NCBI RefSeq assembly: GCF_013201075.1
Contig: NZ_CP053708.1
Location: forward strand, 4,221,501 to 4,285,500
Direction: 5' to 3'
Length of the DNA stretch: 64,000 nt
Origin: Lichenicola cladoniae
GTDB taxonomy: Bacteria; Pseudomonadota; Alphaproteobacteria; Acetobacterales; Acetobacteraceae
Shown here in pieces: positions 18,025 to 26,563 of this stretch (positions within the stretch are counted from its first letter, which is position 1; each line of letters begins with the position of its first letter). Below the pieces are notes generated by a model. It had not been told where the DNA came from. It worked only from the letters and a program-made list of their open reading frames with translations, and searched no databases. The position numbers and the translations under genes are program-made.

Positions 18025-18552
18025 TTGAACAACAATAAACAGACGACCATCACACTGAATACGCCCCCTGATCAGGATGTCGCCTCGGATGAAAGGGTTC
18101 GCCAGTCGTTGAACCGGCTCGGACAGGTGCCGCTCCAGCGCCACTCATCGACCTCTTCTTCCGGGCCGTCGCCCCGCCACAGGTTCGTGCGCGATGGTGA
18201 AGTGCCGACGGTCTATACCAGCCGCAACTCCGAGCCTGCGAAATCCTCCGAACCCGCCGAGGCCATGACCGCAGTCCGGGCCGAGGTCTCGCGCGAGCGG
18301 GCCGCCCGGACCGAAGCGGAAAACGCGCTCGAAGACGCCAGGACCATGACGAGGAGCCTACAGACCCGGCTCGGCCACATGGAACTCGAACTCCAGGAAG
18401 CCAGGGCGCGCGCCGACAGGACCGAGAGCGAACTTCGGGCAGCGCGCGAAGCGATACCGGTGCGAGTTGCTCGGACGCGGCAGCCAAGCCCAGTCGCGGT
18501 GGCAGACGTCGCCGACGAGCCGGAGCCGGTAAAATGGTGGCTGAAATCCTGA
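18025..18552 (+). CDS. coiled-coil protein with C-terminal PVKWW motif
   Basis: 175 residues from a TTG start (no better start in frame). The N-terminal 85 residues are polar and disordered; residues about 85-145 form a long charged helix of Ala/Glu/Arg heptads; the end is acidic then EPVKWWLKS. There is no signal peptide or membrane segment. The function is unknown. It is convergent with the following gene with no gap between the stops. Confidence 0.6.
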   Translation: MNNNKQTTITLNTPPDQDVASDERVRQSLNRLGQVPLQRHSSTSSSGPSPRHRFVRDGEVPTVYTSRNSEPAKSSEPAEAMTAVRAEVSRERAARTEAENALEDARTMTRSLQTRLGHMELELQEARARADRTESELRAAREAIPVRVARTRQPSPVAVADVADEPEPVKWWLKS

Positions 18553-18969
18553 TCAGGGCGGAATGATGGTGTTCGGAACGTCCTCGATCCGGGAACCGTT
18601 CATTGGCTTGAATCCGAAATCGATCGGATGGATCTCGCAGATATAGTTTCCGGTCCGTGTTCCCTGCCCCTCGATCCTCAGGAAACGCCCCGCGACAAAA
18701 GCGAATGTCTGATAGGCCGCAGTGAAATCGAGATAATAGAGCTTGATGTCCAGTGCGGGGCTTTTGAAGATAACCACTTCGCCGGTATCACCGAGGACAT
18801 GCGTCAGCATCACCCGACCCGGCTCGGATACGACGCCGAGGCTGGATTTGATGATGATCCGGGCATCGAAGATCAGCCGCCCCAGATCGTCGCGATCGGA
18901 CGTAAAGCAGGCGCTGAAAGCCTGGAGTTGCGCGTGGTTGTGGATCTGCTCGTTCTTGCTGATCGCCAA
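18553..18969 (-). CDS. hypothetical protein
   Basis: 138 residues, soluble, with alternating hydrophobic strands (IFDARIIIKSSLGVV, GEVVIFKSP, IKLYYLDFTAAYQTFAFVAG) that suggest a beta-rich fold. I do not recognise a family. It ends immediately against the convergent coiled-coil gene. A run of unassigned sequence (18970-19221) separates it from the mechanosensitive-channel gene. Confidence 0.55.
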   Translation of the reverse strand: MAISKNEQIHNHAQLQAFSACFTSDRDDLGRLIFDARIIIKSSLGVVSEPGRVMLTHVLGDTGEVVIFKSPALDIKLYYLDFTAAYQTFAFVAGRFLRIEGQGTRTGNYICEIHPIDFGFKPMNGSRIEDVPNTIIPP

Positions 18970-19221
18970 GGTTCGCCGCCTCCGTTCATGACATCCGCCG
19001 TAGCCACCGTCTGGCGCCCGAAGCCCGGAGCCGCCACCGCTCCAGCGTAGCCGGGCTTCAGCATAGGCGGTCCGGCCCGCATAGGCAGGGCGCTGCCCGA
19101 AACAGCCACCCGAGTTGCCCGACCGTTTGACACCATAGCGTACCCGTGGTGGGTGCCCGCATTTGACTTGGCATTCAGGCTGCCTGCCCGAGCCAGGGCG
19201 CTCGAGATTCAGAGGCCGGTG

Positions 19222-21981
19222 ATGAAACAGCTACGAACCGGCGGACGATTCTCGGATCCCGCATCCTGCATGCTGCTCGTCGCCCTTGTCGTCGCGCAGA
19301 TCGTCCTGTGTCCGGCTGTCGGCCACGCTCAAACCGGACCCGCGATGCAGGCTAGCCCATCGACGGGTGCGACCGCCGACGAGCCAGCCGCAGATACGGG
19401 CCAGGAGCGTCCCGACTCCACCCGGGGCAGTGCCGACGCCACGGGGGGTACCGCACCCGCCGACGGATCCGACGCTCTCACGCCCGCCGAGCGGCAGCGC
19501 CTGAAGATCCTGCTGGCGCAACCACATCGACGGGACCCGGCACCGTCATCACACCCCGCATCCGACCCCAAGGCAGTCGCCACGACCGCGAAGCCGGCTC
19601 CGACCACGGCAACGCCTGCGGTTCCGGAAAAACCCAAGGTCGTCACGCTGGCCCCCGACAGCCTGGCCGGTGAAATGCTGGCCCAGGCGGCAACCGTACA
19701 GAAGGTGCTGCAGGCCCGGTCGCGCAACTTCAACATGATGTTCGGCGACATGGCGCTGGCCGGCCGGTGGTTGCACCGCGAGATGGTCGTTCCGTCCGCA
19801 CGGGCGGCACTGCTCGACGCGTTGTGGCGCGGCGCCGCCGTGGTCCTGGTCGGCCTGGCGGTCGAGCACCTGCTGCTCCTTGCCCTGCGACGGCCGTTGC
19901 GCGGACTTGGACGCGATGCCCGCGCCGCCGAGGAGGAGCATGTCGAGGCGGCTCATGTCGAGGAACTGGCCGCGATCGAGTCGTCGGTCCCGTCGCCCGA
20001 GGATTCGGTCGCGTCCGGCCTCAATCCCGCCACGGCCGTAGCGACCCTGGTGCCGCAACTGGACGGCGCCCTGCCCGGCACCCCGGCCGAGCCGGCCACC
20101 CCGGTGCCGGAGGCGGTCGATCCCGCACTGCGCGCCGAGGCCGCTCAGCGCAGCGCCAAGCAGGCCGAGACCCGGTCGCTCGACGCCGTTCACCGCCGCC
20201 GGACCCTGAGGCTGTTCCGCAGGCTGCCGTATGCCGTGCTGCGGCTGGTGCTCAAGCTGGCGCCGCTCGCTGTGTTCCTGGCACTGGGCAACCTCGCCGC
20301 CACCACGGTCGCCACGCAGCCGAAAACGCAGCTGGTGATCGTGACCGTCACCAACATCTATGGTGTCGGCCGCGTGCTCTGGCTGCTGGCCGACATGATC
20401 CTGGCGCCGAAGGCCCCCGGCGTTCGGCTTCTGCGGATCGAGAACGACAGCGCCCGCTTCCTGACACGCTGGTGGAGCTGGCTGGTCGCGATCCCGGTGG
20501 TGGCGATCTGCTTCACCGATATCGGGCGCATCCTCGACCTGCCGACACGCCCCAGCCAGGCGATCACGCGGGCGGTCATACTGATCGAGCACGTGCTGCT
20601 CGCCGTCCTGATCTGGCAGACGCGCCACAAGGTCGCGGCCGCGCTGCACCCGCCGAGACGCCTCAGGGAGCGCAGTTTCGGCCGCATCCTGGTCAGGCTG
20701 GCCGATTACTGGTGGATCGCGGCGCTGTTCTTCGACGGTGCGCTCTGGGTGGTCTGGGCGGCACAGATACGCGGCGGCTACGCGAAGATGTGGCAGCTGT
20801 TCCTGTCGAGCGTGATCGTCATCGTGGTGTGCCGCCTAGTTGGCATCATGCTGCTCGGCGGACTCGCCCGCGCCTTCCGGGTCGATGCCGAAGCCGGGGC
20901 CGAAGCCGGGGCCGGACACACCGGGGTCGAACACCGGGCCAGCCGCTACTACCCGGCGATGCGCCGGATCGTGACCTGGTCGCTGTTCATCATTGGCGCG
21001 GTGGCCCTGGCGCAGGCCTGGGGCATACCGGCGATCGGGTTCTTCACGCACGGCACGCTCGGCACGCACCTGCTGTCGGCCTCGACCACCATCCTGGTGT
21101 CGCTCATCGTCGGCGTGGTGGTGTGGGAGCTGGTCAACGGCGCCCTCGACCGGCAGATCAGCCGCTTCAGCAACAGCGGCCAGGTGCCGCGTGCAGTCCG
21201 GCTGCAGACCCTGCTGCCGATCCTGCGCACGCTGCTGTTCGTGGTGCTGGGCACAATCCTGGTGCTGACCATCCTGAGCGAGATCGGCCTCAACATCGCG
21301 CCGCTGCTGGCCGGTGCCGGGATCATCGGTGTGGCGGTCGGCTTCGGCTCCCAGAAACTGGTACAGGACTTCATCACCGGCATCTTCCTGCTGGTCGAGA
21401 ACGCGATGCAGGTCGGCGACAACGTGACGGTCGCGGGCATCAGCGGTGTGGTCGAACACCTCTCGATCCGCACCCTGCGCCTGCGCAGCGGCGACGGCTC
21501 GATCCAGATCATCCCGTTCTCGTCGGTATCGACCGTCGCCAACCTGAGCCGCGACTATGCGGTCGCCGCGATCACCGTCAGCATCGCGTTCTCGGAAGAC
21601 ACCGACCGGCTCTGCGACCTCCTGAACGACATAGGGCACGAGCTGCGCACCGACGCGGTATTCGCGGAGATGACCCTGGCGGATTTCGGCCTGAACGGCG
21701 TCGACAGTCTCGGTGAATATGCGGTCACCATCAGCGGCACCATCCGCTGCACGGTCGGCGGTCGCTGGCCGATCCAGCGCGAGTTCAACCGTCGCCTGCG
21801 CCGCCGCATGGCCGAGCTCGACATCGCCCTGCCACAGGCACAACGATCCATCTCCATGCCGAAGCTCGCCGCATTGCTGGCGGAGCATGCGATCCCGCCG
21901 AACCCGACCGCGCCGCACGCTGTGCCGCCCGCGGCCGATGCAGGCAACCACCAAGCAAACCCGGATACACGCCATGAGTGA
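19222..21981 (+). CDS. large MscS-family mechanosensitive channel
   Basis: 919 residues from the ATG at 19222 (a GTG directly precedes it; another GTG lies 69 bases upstream). A signal peptide (about 15-37) leads to a low-complexity periplasmic Ala/Pro/Thr region, then about ten membrane helices and the MscS core near the C-terminus: LLAGAGIIGVAVGFGSQKLV (pore helix), FITGIFLLVENAMQVGD and the beta domain with IIPFSSVSTVANLSR. It releases solutes under membrane tension. It overlaps the next gene by 8 bp. Confidence 0.92.
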   Translation: MKQLRTGGRFSDPASCMLLVALVVAQIVLCPAVGHAQTGPAMQASPSTGATADEPAADTGQERPDSTRGSADATGGTAPADGSDALTPAERQRLKILLAQPHRRDPAPSSHPASDPKAVATTAKPAPTTATPAVPEKPKVVTLAPDSLAGEMLAQAATVQKVLQARSRNFNMMFGDMALAGRWLHREMVVPSARAALLDALWRGAAVVLVGLAVEHLLLLALRRPLRGLGRDARAAEEEHVEAAHVEELAAIESSVPSPEDSVASGLNPATAVATLVPQLDGALPGTPAEPATPVPEAVDPALRAEAAQRSAKQAETRSLDAVHRRRTLRLFRRLPYAVLRLVLKLAPLAVFLALGNLAATTVATQPKTQLVIVTVTNIYGVGRVLWLLADMILAPKAPGVRLLRIENDSARFLTRWWSWLVAIPVVAICFTDIGRILDLPTRPSQAITRAVILIEHVLLAVLIWQTRHKVAAALHPPRRLRERSFGRILVRLADYWWIAALFFDGALWVVWAAQIRGGYAKMWQLFLSSVIVIVVCRLVGIMLLGGLARAFRVDAEAGAEAGAGHTGVEHRASRYYPAMRRIVTWSLFIIGAVALAQAWGIPAIGFFTHGTLGTHLLSASTTILVSLIVGVVVWELVNGALDRQISRFSNSGQVPRAVRLQTLLPILRTLLFVVLGTILVLTILSEIGLNIAPLLAGAGIIGVAVGFGSQKLVQDFITGIFLLVENAMQVGDNVTVAGISGVVEHLSIRTLRLRSGDGSIQIIPFSSVSTVANLSRDYAVAAITVSIAFSEDTDRLCDLLNDIGHELRTDAVFAEMTLADFGLNGVDSLGEYAVTISGTIRCTVGGRWPIQREFNRRLRRRMAELDIALPQAQRSISMPKLAALLAEHAIPPNPTAPHAVPPAADAGNHQANPDTRHE

Positions 21982-22705
21982 CCAGACGCCGGCGTTCCAA
22001 CTTGCAGCGGTGGGCTATGCCTTCCTGCCGTCGGCGGATATGCGGACCCTGATCGAACAGGATGGCCTCGAACCGGATGCGCTCGATCGATGGGACAGTT
22101 TCGCGGAAAGCTGGGCGCATCTCGGCATCGATCGCTACATGGCCGACGGCGGCCGCTACCGCAGGCGTCGCCACGCAGTGTTCGCGGTCGGTCCGCAGAT
22201 CATCGAGCGCAAGCCGCACCAGCCGCACTACCAGAGCCGCGACTACAACGAGCTCAATGGCGGCATCGAGCGCTGGTTCACACCGATCGAGAACCAGATC
22301 GCTAGCCATCCGACACTGCTGGCGATCCTGCGTGCCTGCCACACGCTGTTCGAGGGCCTGACCCCGCCGGTCGCCCGCCCGCCGGTCTGGCATGTCGAGC
22401 TGCACCAGTTCCGGATCGAGGCGCATGACGGTGCCGACGGGCAGCCGACCCCGGAGGGGCTGCATCGCGACGGCGTCGACTGGGTCCTGGTGCTGCTGGT
22501 CGGGCGCGAGAACATCGCCAGCGGCGTCACCAGCATCCACGACCTGCAGCGCCGCCTGCTCGGCAGCTTCACGCTGGAGACGCCGCTCGATGCCGCCTTG
22601 GTCGATGATGGCCGCGTCTATCACGGCGTCACCGCGGTGCATCCGCTCGATCCGGCGAAGCCTGCGCATCGCGACGTGTTGGTCGTGACGTTCCGCAGGC
22701 AATAG
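21974..22705 (+). CDS. 2OG-Fe(II) dioxygenase family protein (PF10014-like)
   Basis: 243 residues. The iron ligands can be placed as H164-x-D166 in GLHRDGVDWV and H217 in VYHGVTAV, with an Arg near the C-terminus for 2-oxoglutarate. This fits the 2OG-Fe dioxygenase group that contains free amino-acid hydroxylases such as L-isoleucine dioxygenase. The ATG lies inside the end of the MscS gene (8-bp overlap), implying translational coupling. Substrate is unknown; hydroxylation of a free amino acid is inference. Confidence 0.82.
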   Translation: MSDQTPAFQLAAVGYAFLPSADMRTLIEQDGLEPDALDRWDSFAESWAHLGIDRYMADGGRYRRRRHAVFAVGPQIIERKPHQPHYQSRDYNELNGGIERWFTPIENQIASHPTLLAILRACHTLFEGLTPPVARPPVWHVELHQFRIEAHDGADGQPTPEGLHRDGVDWVLVLLVGRENIASGVTSIHDLQRRLLGSFTLETPLDAALVDDGRVYHGVTAVHPLDPAKPAHRDVLVVTFRRQ

Positions 22706-22718
22706 GCCGGGCGCGCCC

Positions 22719-24125
22719 ATGCTGTTCAACAGCCAGCTCTTCCTGCTGGTCTTCCTGCCGATGGTGCTTGCCGCCTTCTACGGTTGTGCCCGGCTGCCCG
22801 AACCGGCCGGACGGACGGCGCGCCAGCTCGTGCTGGTGATCGGGTCACTGGTGTTCTATGCAGCCTGGAACTGGCTGTTCGTACCGGTGCTGGTGCTGCT
22901 GGCACTCGCCACATGGTGGATCGGACGGCGCTATGCCGACACCGGCCGCGCGATCTGGCCGATCGCCGGCATCGTGCTCAACCTCGCCATACTCGGCGTC
23001 TTCAAATACGCCAACTTCATCGCCGCCAACGTGGAGTCCCTGGTCGGCGCCAGCCACAGGGCCTGGTCGATCGTGCTGCCGCTCGGCATCAGCTTCTTCG
23101 TGTTCCAGAAAATATCATACCTCGTCGACCTGAAGCGCGGTGGCCACGACTATGCGCGCCAGCATCGCTACCGGCTGCTCGACTTCTCGGAATTCGTCAC
23201 GTTCTTTCCCGCCCTGGTTGCAGGACCGCTGGTGCGGCACAACGAAATCATCCCGCAATTCGAGAAGCCGGTGCTGACTGCGCGCACCGCGGAAAACCTG
23301 TCGCGTGGCGCAGTGCTGTTCCTGATCGGCCTGACCAAGAAAGCCGGCATCGCAGACACCATCGCGCAGATCTGCGACCCGCTGTTCGCCAAGGCCGCTG
23401 CCGGAACCGTGCTGAACGGTGCCGAGGCCTGGGCTGCATCGATCGCCTACAGCATGCAGATATTTTTCGACTTTTCCGGCTATTCCGACATGGCGATCGG
23501 CCTCGCGCTGATGTTCGGCCTGACCCTGCCGGTCAATTTCAACGCACCCTACCGGTCGACCTCGCTGCGCGACTTCTGGCGCCGCTGGCATATCACGCTG
23601 AGCCGGTTCCTGCGCGACTACCTCTATATCCCGCTTGGGGGAAACCGATCCGGGCTGGCCAGGCAATGCGTCAATCTCGGCCTCACCATGCTGCTCGGCG
23701 GCCTGTGGCACGGTGCCGCCTGGACTTTCGTGGCCTGGGGCGGCCTGCATGGGTTCGGCTTGGCAGTGAACCATCTCTGGACCCGCGCCGGGCTTCGCAT
23801 GCCATCGTGGCTCGGGTGGATCGTGACCATGCTGTTCGTGATCGTCGGCTGGGTCGTGTTCCGCAGCCCGAATTTCACCACCGCCTGGCATGTGCTCGGC
23901 TCGATGGCGGGGCTGCATGGGATCGGCGGGCTGCATCTCCGCAATGCAATCGTGCTCTGGATCGCGGTTGCCGTCGCACTGGTCGGGCCGAGCAGCCAGA
24001 AGGCCGCACTCTCGATGCTGCGCCCGTCGCCCTGGCTTGCCGTCCCGGCCGGTGCGGCCTTCATCTTCCTGCTGTTCCTGACCGGCGGCCGCGTTCCGAA
24101 TGAGTTCATCTATTTCCAGTTCTGA
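22719..24125 (+). CDS. MBOAT-family O-acyltransferase (AlgI-like)
   Basis: 468 residues with about ten or more membrane helices. The AlgI signature is clear: PLGISFFVFQKISYLVDL, QIFFDFSGYSDMAIGLALMF, RDFWRRWHITLSRFLRDYLY and the catalytic-His region GGLWHGAAWTFVAWGGLHG. It moves an acyl (usually acetyl) group across the inner membrane for O-acylation of an exopolysaccharide or cell-wall glycan. It overlaps the next gene by 26 bp. No polysaccharide polymerase lies beside it, so the acceptor is unknown. Confidence 0.93.
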   Translation: MLFNSQLFLLVFLPMVLAAFYGCARLPEPAGRTARQLVLVIGSLVFYAAWNWLFVPVLVLLALATWWIGRRYADTGRAIWPIAGIVLNLAILGVFKYANFIAANVESLVGASHRAWSIVLPLGISFFVFQKISYLVDLKRGGHDYARQHRYRLLDFSEFVTFFPALVAGPLVRHNEIIPQFEKPVLTARTAENLSRGAVLFLIGLTKKAGIADTIAQICDPLFAKAAAGTVLNGAEAWAASIAYSMQIFFDFSGYSDMAIGLALMFGLTLPVNFNAPYRSTSLRDFWRRWHITLSRFLRDYLYIPLGGNRSGLARQCVNLGLTMLLGGLWHGAAWTFVAWGGLHGFGLAVNHLWTRAGLRMPSWLGWIVTMLFVIVGWVVFRSPNFTTAWHVLGSMAGLHGIGGLHLRNAIVLWIAVAVALVGPSSQKAALSMLRPSPWLAVPAGAAFIFLLFLTGGRVPNEFIYFQF

Positions 24126-25173
24126 CCCGGAGCCCGCGCGCTGGCGGCAGTTCCTGCGCCTGTTAGCGGCAACCGCGGCCGGCCTCGGCATCGCCGTCTA
24201 TGTGTTCATCGTCACGGTCGATCCGTGGAACATGCTGCCGTTGTCGCCACCCCTGGCACGCGCGCCGATCTCGACCAACGCGCGTTTCTCGATGCCGTCG
24301 CTTGCCATCAGCTCACGGTTCGACTCGGCGATCATCGGTACCTCGACCAGCCGGTTGCTCCGTCCGGACATGCTCGACCGGACGCTCGGCGCACGGTTTG
24401 TGAACCTGTCCATGAACAGCGCCACGCCCTGGGAACAGGGGCAGATGCTGACCCTGTTCGCACGCCACCATCCGTCGCCGAAGGCGATCGTGGTCGGGCT
24501 GGATAGTGCGTGGTGCCTGGCCCGCACGGACCAGCGCACAGTGACCGGCCGGCCGTTCCCGGAGTGGATGTACAGCGGCAGCCCCTGGCGCGGATATTTG
24601 CACATGGCCAATCTGTATGCGCTGCAGGAAGCGGCCAACCAGTTCATGCTGCTGATCCATGCCAAGCGACAGCGCTACGGATCGGACGGTTATACCGACT
24701 TTCTTCCTGCCGAAGACCGCTACGATCCGAAGCGGGTCGACCGGAGCTTCGCCGGATGGGATCCTCCCCAGCGGGAGCCGGCCGGCTCGGCGACGATCGA
24801 TGCGCCGGCGCTGGCGATCCTGGCCGACCGGTTCCGGACACTCCCCGTACTCACCCTGAAGATTCTCTACCTGCCGCCGATCACGATCGAGCAGCTCGGC
24901 GCGGAGGGCACGATCGATGCAGCAAGATGGGCGTCGTGCCGGGTGGCGGCGACGCGGATCGCCGAGGCGACGCCGAACACCGTGCTGGTGGATTTCGCGT
25001 ATCCCAACAGTGTCACCACCACCCGGTCCAGCTTCTGGGACCCGGTCCATTACCGTGTGCCTGTCGCCAACCGGGTGATGCAGGCATTGGCGCGTGCTGC
25101 GTTGACCGGCAAACCGGCCGCCGGCGATATCGACCGTGTTCTGGTTCGACCATCTCATCCAGATGAAAGGTGA
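24100..25173 (+). CDS. membrane-anchored SGNH-like partner of the MBOAT acyltransferase
   Basis: 357 residues with one N-terminal membrane helix (about 20-42) and a periplasmic domain. Residues near 80 read SAIIGTSTSRLLRPDML, the position of the nucleophile block in AlgX/AlgJ-like proteins (normally GxS/GDS), and near the C-terminus FWDPVHYR supplies a Asp-x-x-His pair. This supports an SGNH-type acyl-transfer role completing the AlgI-like pathway. The start lies inside the MBOAT gene, so coupling is likely. Catalytic assignment is inference. Confidence 0.72.
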   Translation: MSSSISSSDPEPARWRQFLRLLAATAAGLGIAVYVFIVTVDPWNMLPLSPPLARAPISTNARFSMPSLAISSRFDSAIIGTSTSRLLRPDMLDRTLGARFVNLSMNSATPWEQGQMLTLFARHHPSPKAIVVGLDSAWCLARTDQRTVTGRPFPEWMYSGSPWRGYLHMANLYALQEAANQFMLLIHAKRQRYGSDGYTDFLPAEDRYDPKRVDRSFAGWDPPQREPAGSATIDAPALAILADRFRTLPVLTLKILYLPPITIEQLGAEGTIDAARWASCRVAATRIAEATPNTVLVDFAYPNSVTTTRSSFWDPVHYRVPVANRVMQALARAALTGKPAAGDIDRVLVRPSHPDER

Positions 25174-25229
25174 TGCAGCCAACATCTCGTTGTTGCGTTG
25201 ATCTTCCCGCGACGCATGGGAGCACATCG

Positions 25230-25358
25230 ATGGGAACCGCCTTCAAGATCTTCCTGACCGGAATGGCGCTGGCCGTCATCTCGACGGTGTTCAGCCACAG
25301 GATCGTCAGTCGAACACCACCGCTGCAGGACGATGCCGGCAACCCCGCGCCGAACTGA
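25230..25358 (+). CDS. small single-pass membrane protein
   Basis: 42 residues: MGTAFKIFLTGMALAVIS and a polar tail. There is a GGGAG ribosome site about 8 bases before the ATG. It could be a small membrane peptide; no family is recognised. The frame is open further upstream, but the upstream residues are not hydrophobic or family-like. Confidence 0.45.
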   Translation: MGTAFKIFLTGMALAVISTVFSHRIVSRTPPLQDDAGNPAPN

Positions 25359-25402
25359 GCCAGAGGTTACGTCCGCGGGCATCATCCAGGCCGGATGATG
25401 CC

Positions 25403-26476
25403 CTACCGCGCGCCGGCACGCAGGGGCGGCTTGATCGTCGAACGGACCACGACGAACCGGCTCAGCATGTCGAACCAGAACGGCGCGCCCAGCATGACTG
25501 CGAACCCGGTGACGGCCCAGCCGATCAGCATCTGGATCACGGCCATCGGATCGACCCGTGTCACGGCATCGTAGCCGGTCTCCCCGGCCGCACCCGGTCC
25601 GTCCTCGGGTGCAGCGGTCTCGGCGCCTCGTTGCAGATGTTGCGGCGGCGGCTCCCAGCCGGTCGGGAACTGGATCAGGTTCAGATCGTGTTGCAGCGCC
25701 GAGAACGCGTCCTGGGCCTGTACCGACAGCGGATGCCCGTTGTCGCGTGGCAGCAGTTCCGTCGCCTGCGCGACCGCACCGTCCCGTAGCGCCTTGTCCT
25801 GGAACAGCGCCCGGCCGACGCTGAACGCATCGATATTCATCACCCCCGCGGTGACCAGGCCGATCGCGAACAGGATGATCTGGGTTCGCCGCTTATACCA
25901 GCCGGATACGCGGTCCATGCAGGCATCGAACCAGGCTTCGAGGTTCCGGCGCACCCGGTCCAGATCGCCGTCCGCAGTGTCGAGCGCACTCAACAGTGCC
26001 CGCCGGATACGGTCATCCGGCATGTCTCTTGCCGTCGCCTTCAATGATTCGATCGACATGACGCGCAGGACCGCTTCCGGGCCGCTTGGCGCATCACCGA
26101 TCGGCCCGCGCAGGGTGATGTCGAGAAACGCGCGGGCGAAATTGGCAGCTGGTATGTATGCCGGCAGGCTCGCGCGTGCGCGGATCGGCATGCAGAGCCC
26201 GACCGTGCCGGCGAGCAGGCTGCGACGCGGCCGCAATCGGCCCGGGGCATAGGTGCCGGGATACAGCGAGAACACCAGCGGATGGTCATACAGCGCCCGC
26301 GCTGCGCCGACGCCGGTCGGGTCGTCGAGCAACTCGCGGATGCCACGCTCCAGGTCGGCGGCCCGCATGTTGAGCACAGCCTCGATCGCTTCGCGGATCG
26401 CCGAGCAGATCAGGCTGACGAACAGGAACAGCAGGCTGAGCCCGATCGCCACGTCCAGAACGACCGATCCGAACAT
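25403..26476 (-). CDS. membrane protein of unknown function
   Basis: 357 residues. An N-terminal helix (FGSVVLDVAIGLSLLFLFVS) with a following amphipathic segment IREAIEAVLNMRAADLERGI, a central helix around IILFAIGLVTAGVMNIDAFS and a C-terminal helix pair ending near WFDML. The arrangement matches a widespread but uncharacterised bacterial membrane family I recognise only by pattern. It lies 87 bp downstream of the catalase-membrane fusion, on the same strand, so the two may be cotranscribed. Confidence 0.75.
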   Translation of the reverse strand: MFGSVVLDVAIGLSLLFLFVSLICSAIREAIEAVLNMRAADLERGIRELLDDPTGVGAARALYDHPLVFSLYPGTYAPGRLRPRRSLLAGTVGLCMPIRARASLPAYIPAANFARAFLDITLRGPIGDAPSGPEAVLRVMSIESLKATARDMPDDRIRRALLSALDTADGDLDRVRRNLEAWFDACMDRVSGWYKRRTQIILFAIGLVTAGVMNIDAFSVGRALFQDKALRDGAVAQATELLPRDNGHPLSVQAQDAFSALQHDLNLIQFPTGWEPPPQHLQRGAETAAPEDGPGAAGETGYDAVTRVDPMAVIQMLIGWAVTGFAVMLGAPFWFDMLSRFVVVRSTIKPPLRAGAR

Positions 26477-26563
26477 CCCTGCACTCCCTGCCCTGGCCCA
26501 TGCGAGCCGAGGCGGAGTCTGGCTGTCTCATCCTGTCAGCGCAACGTCCGCAACCGGCCGGCC

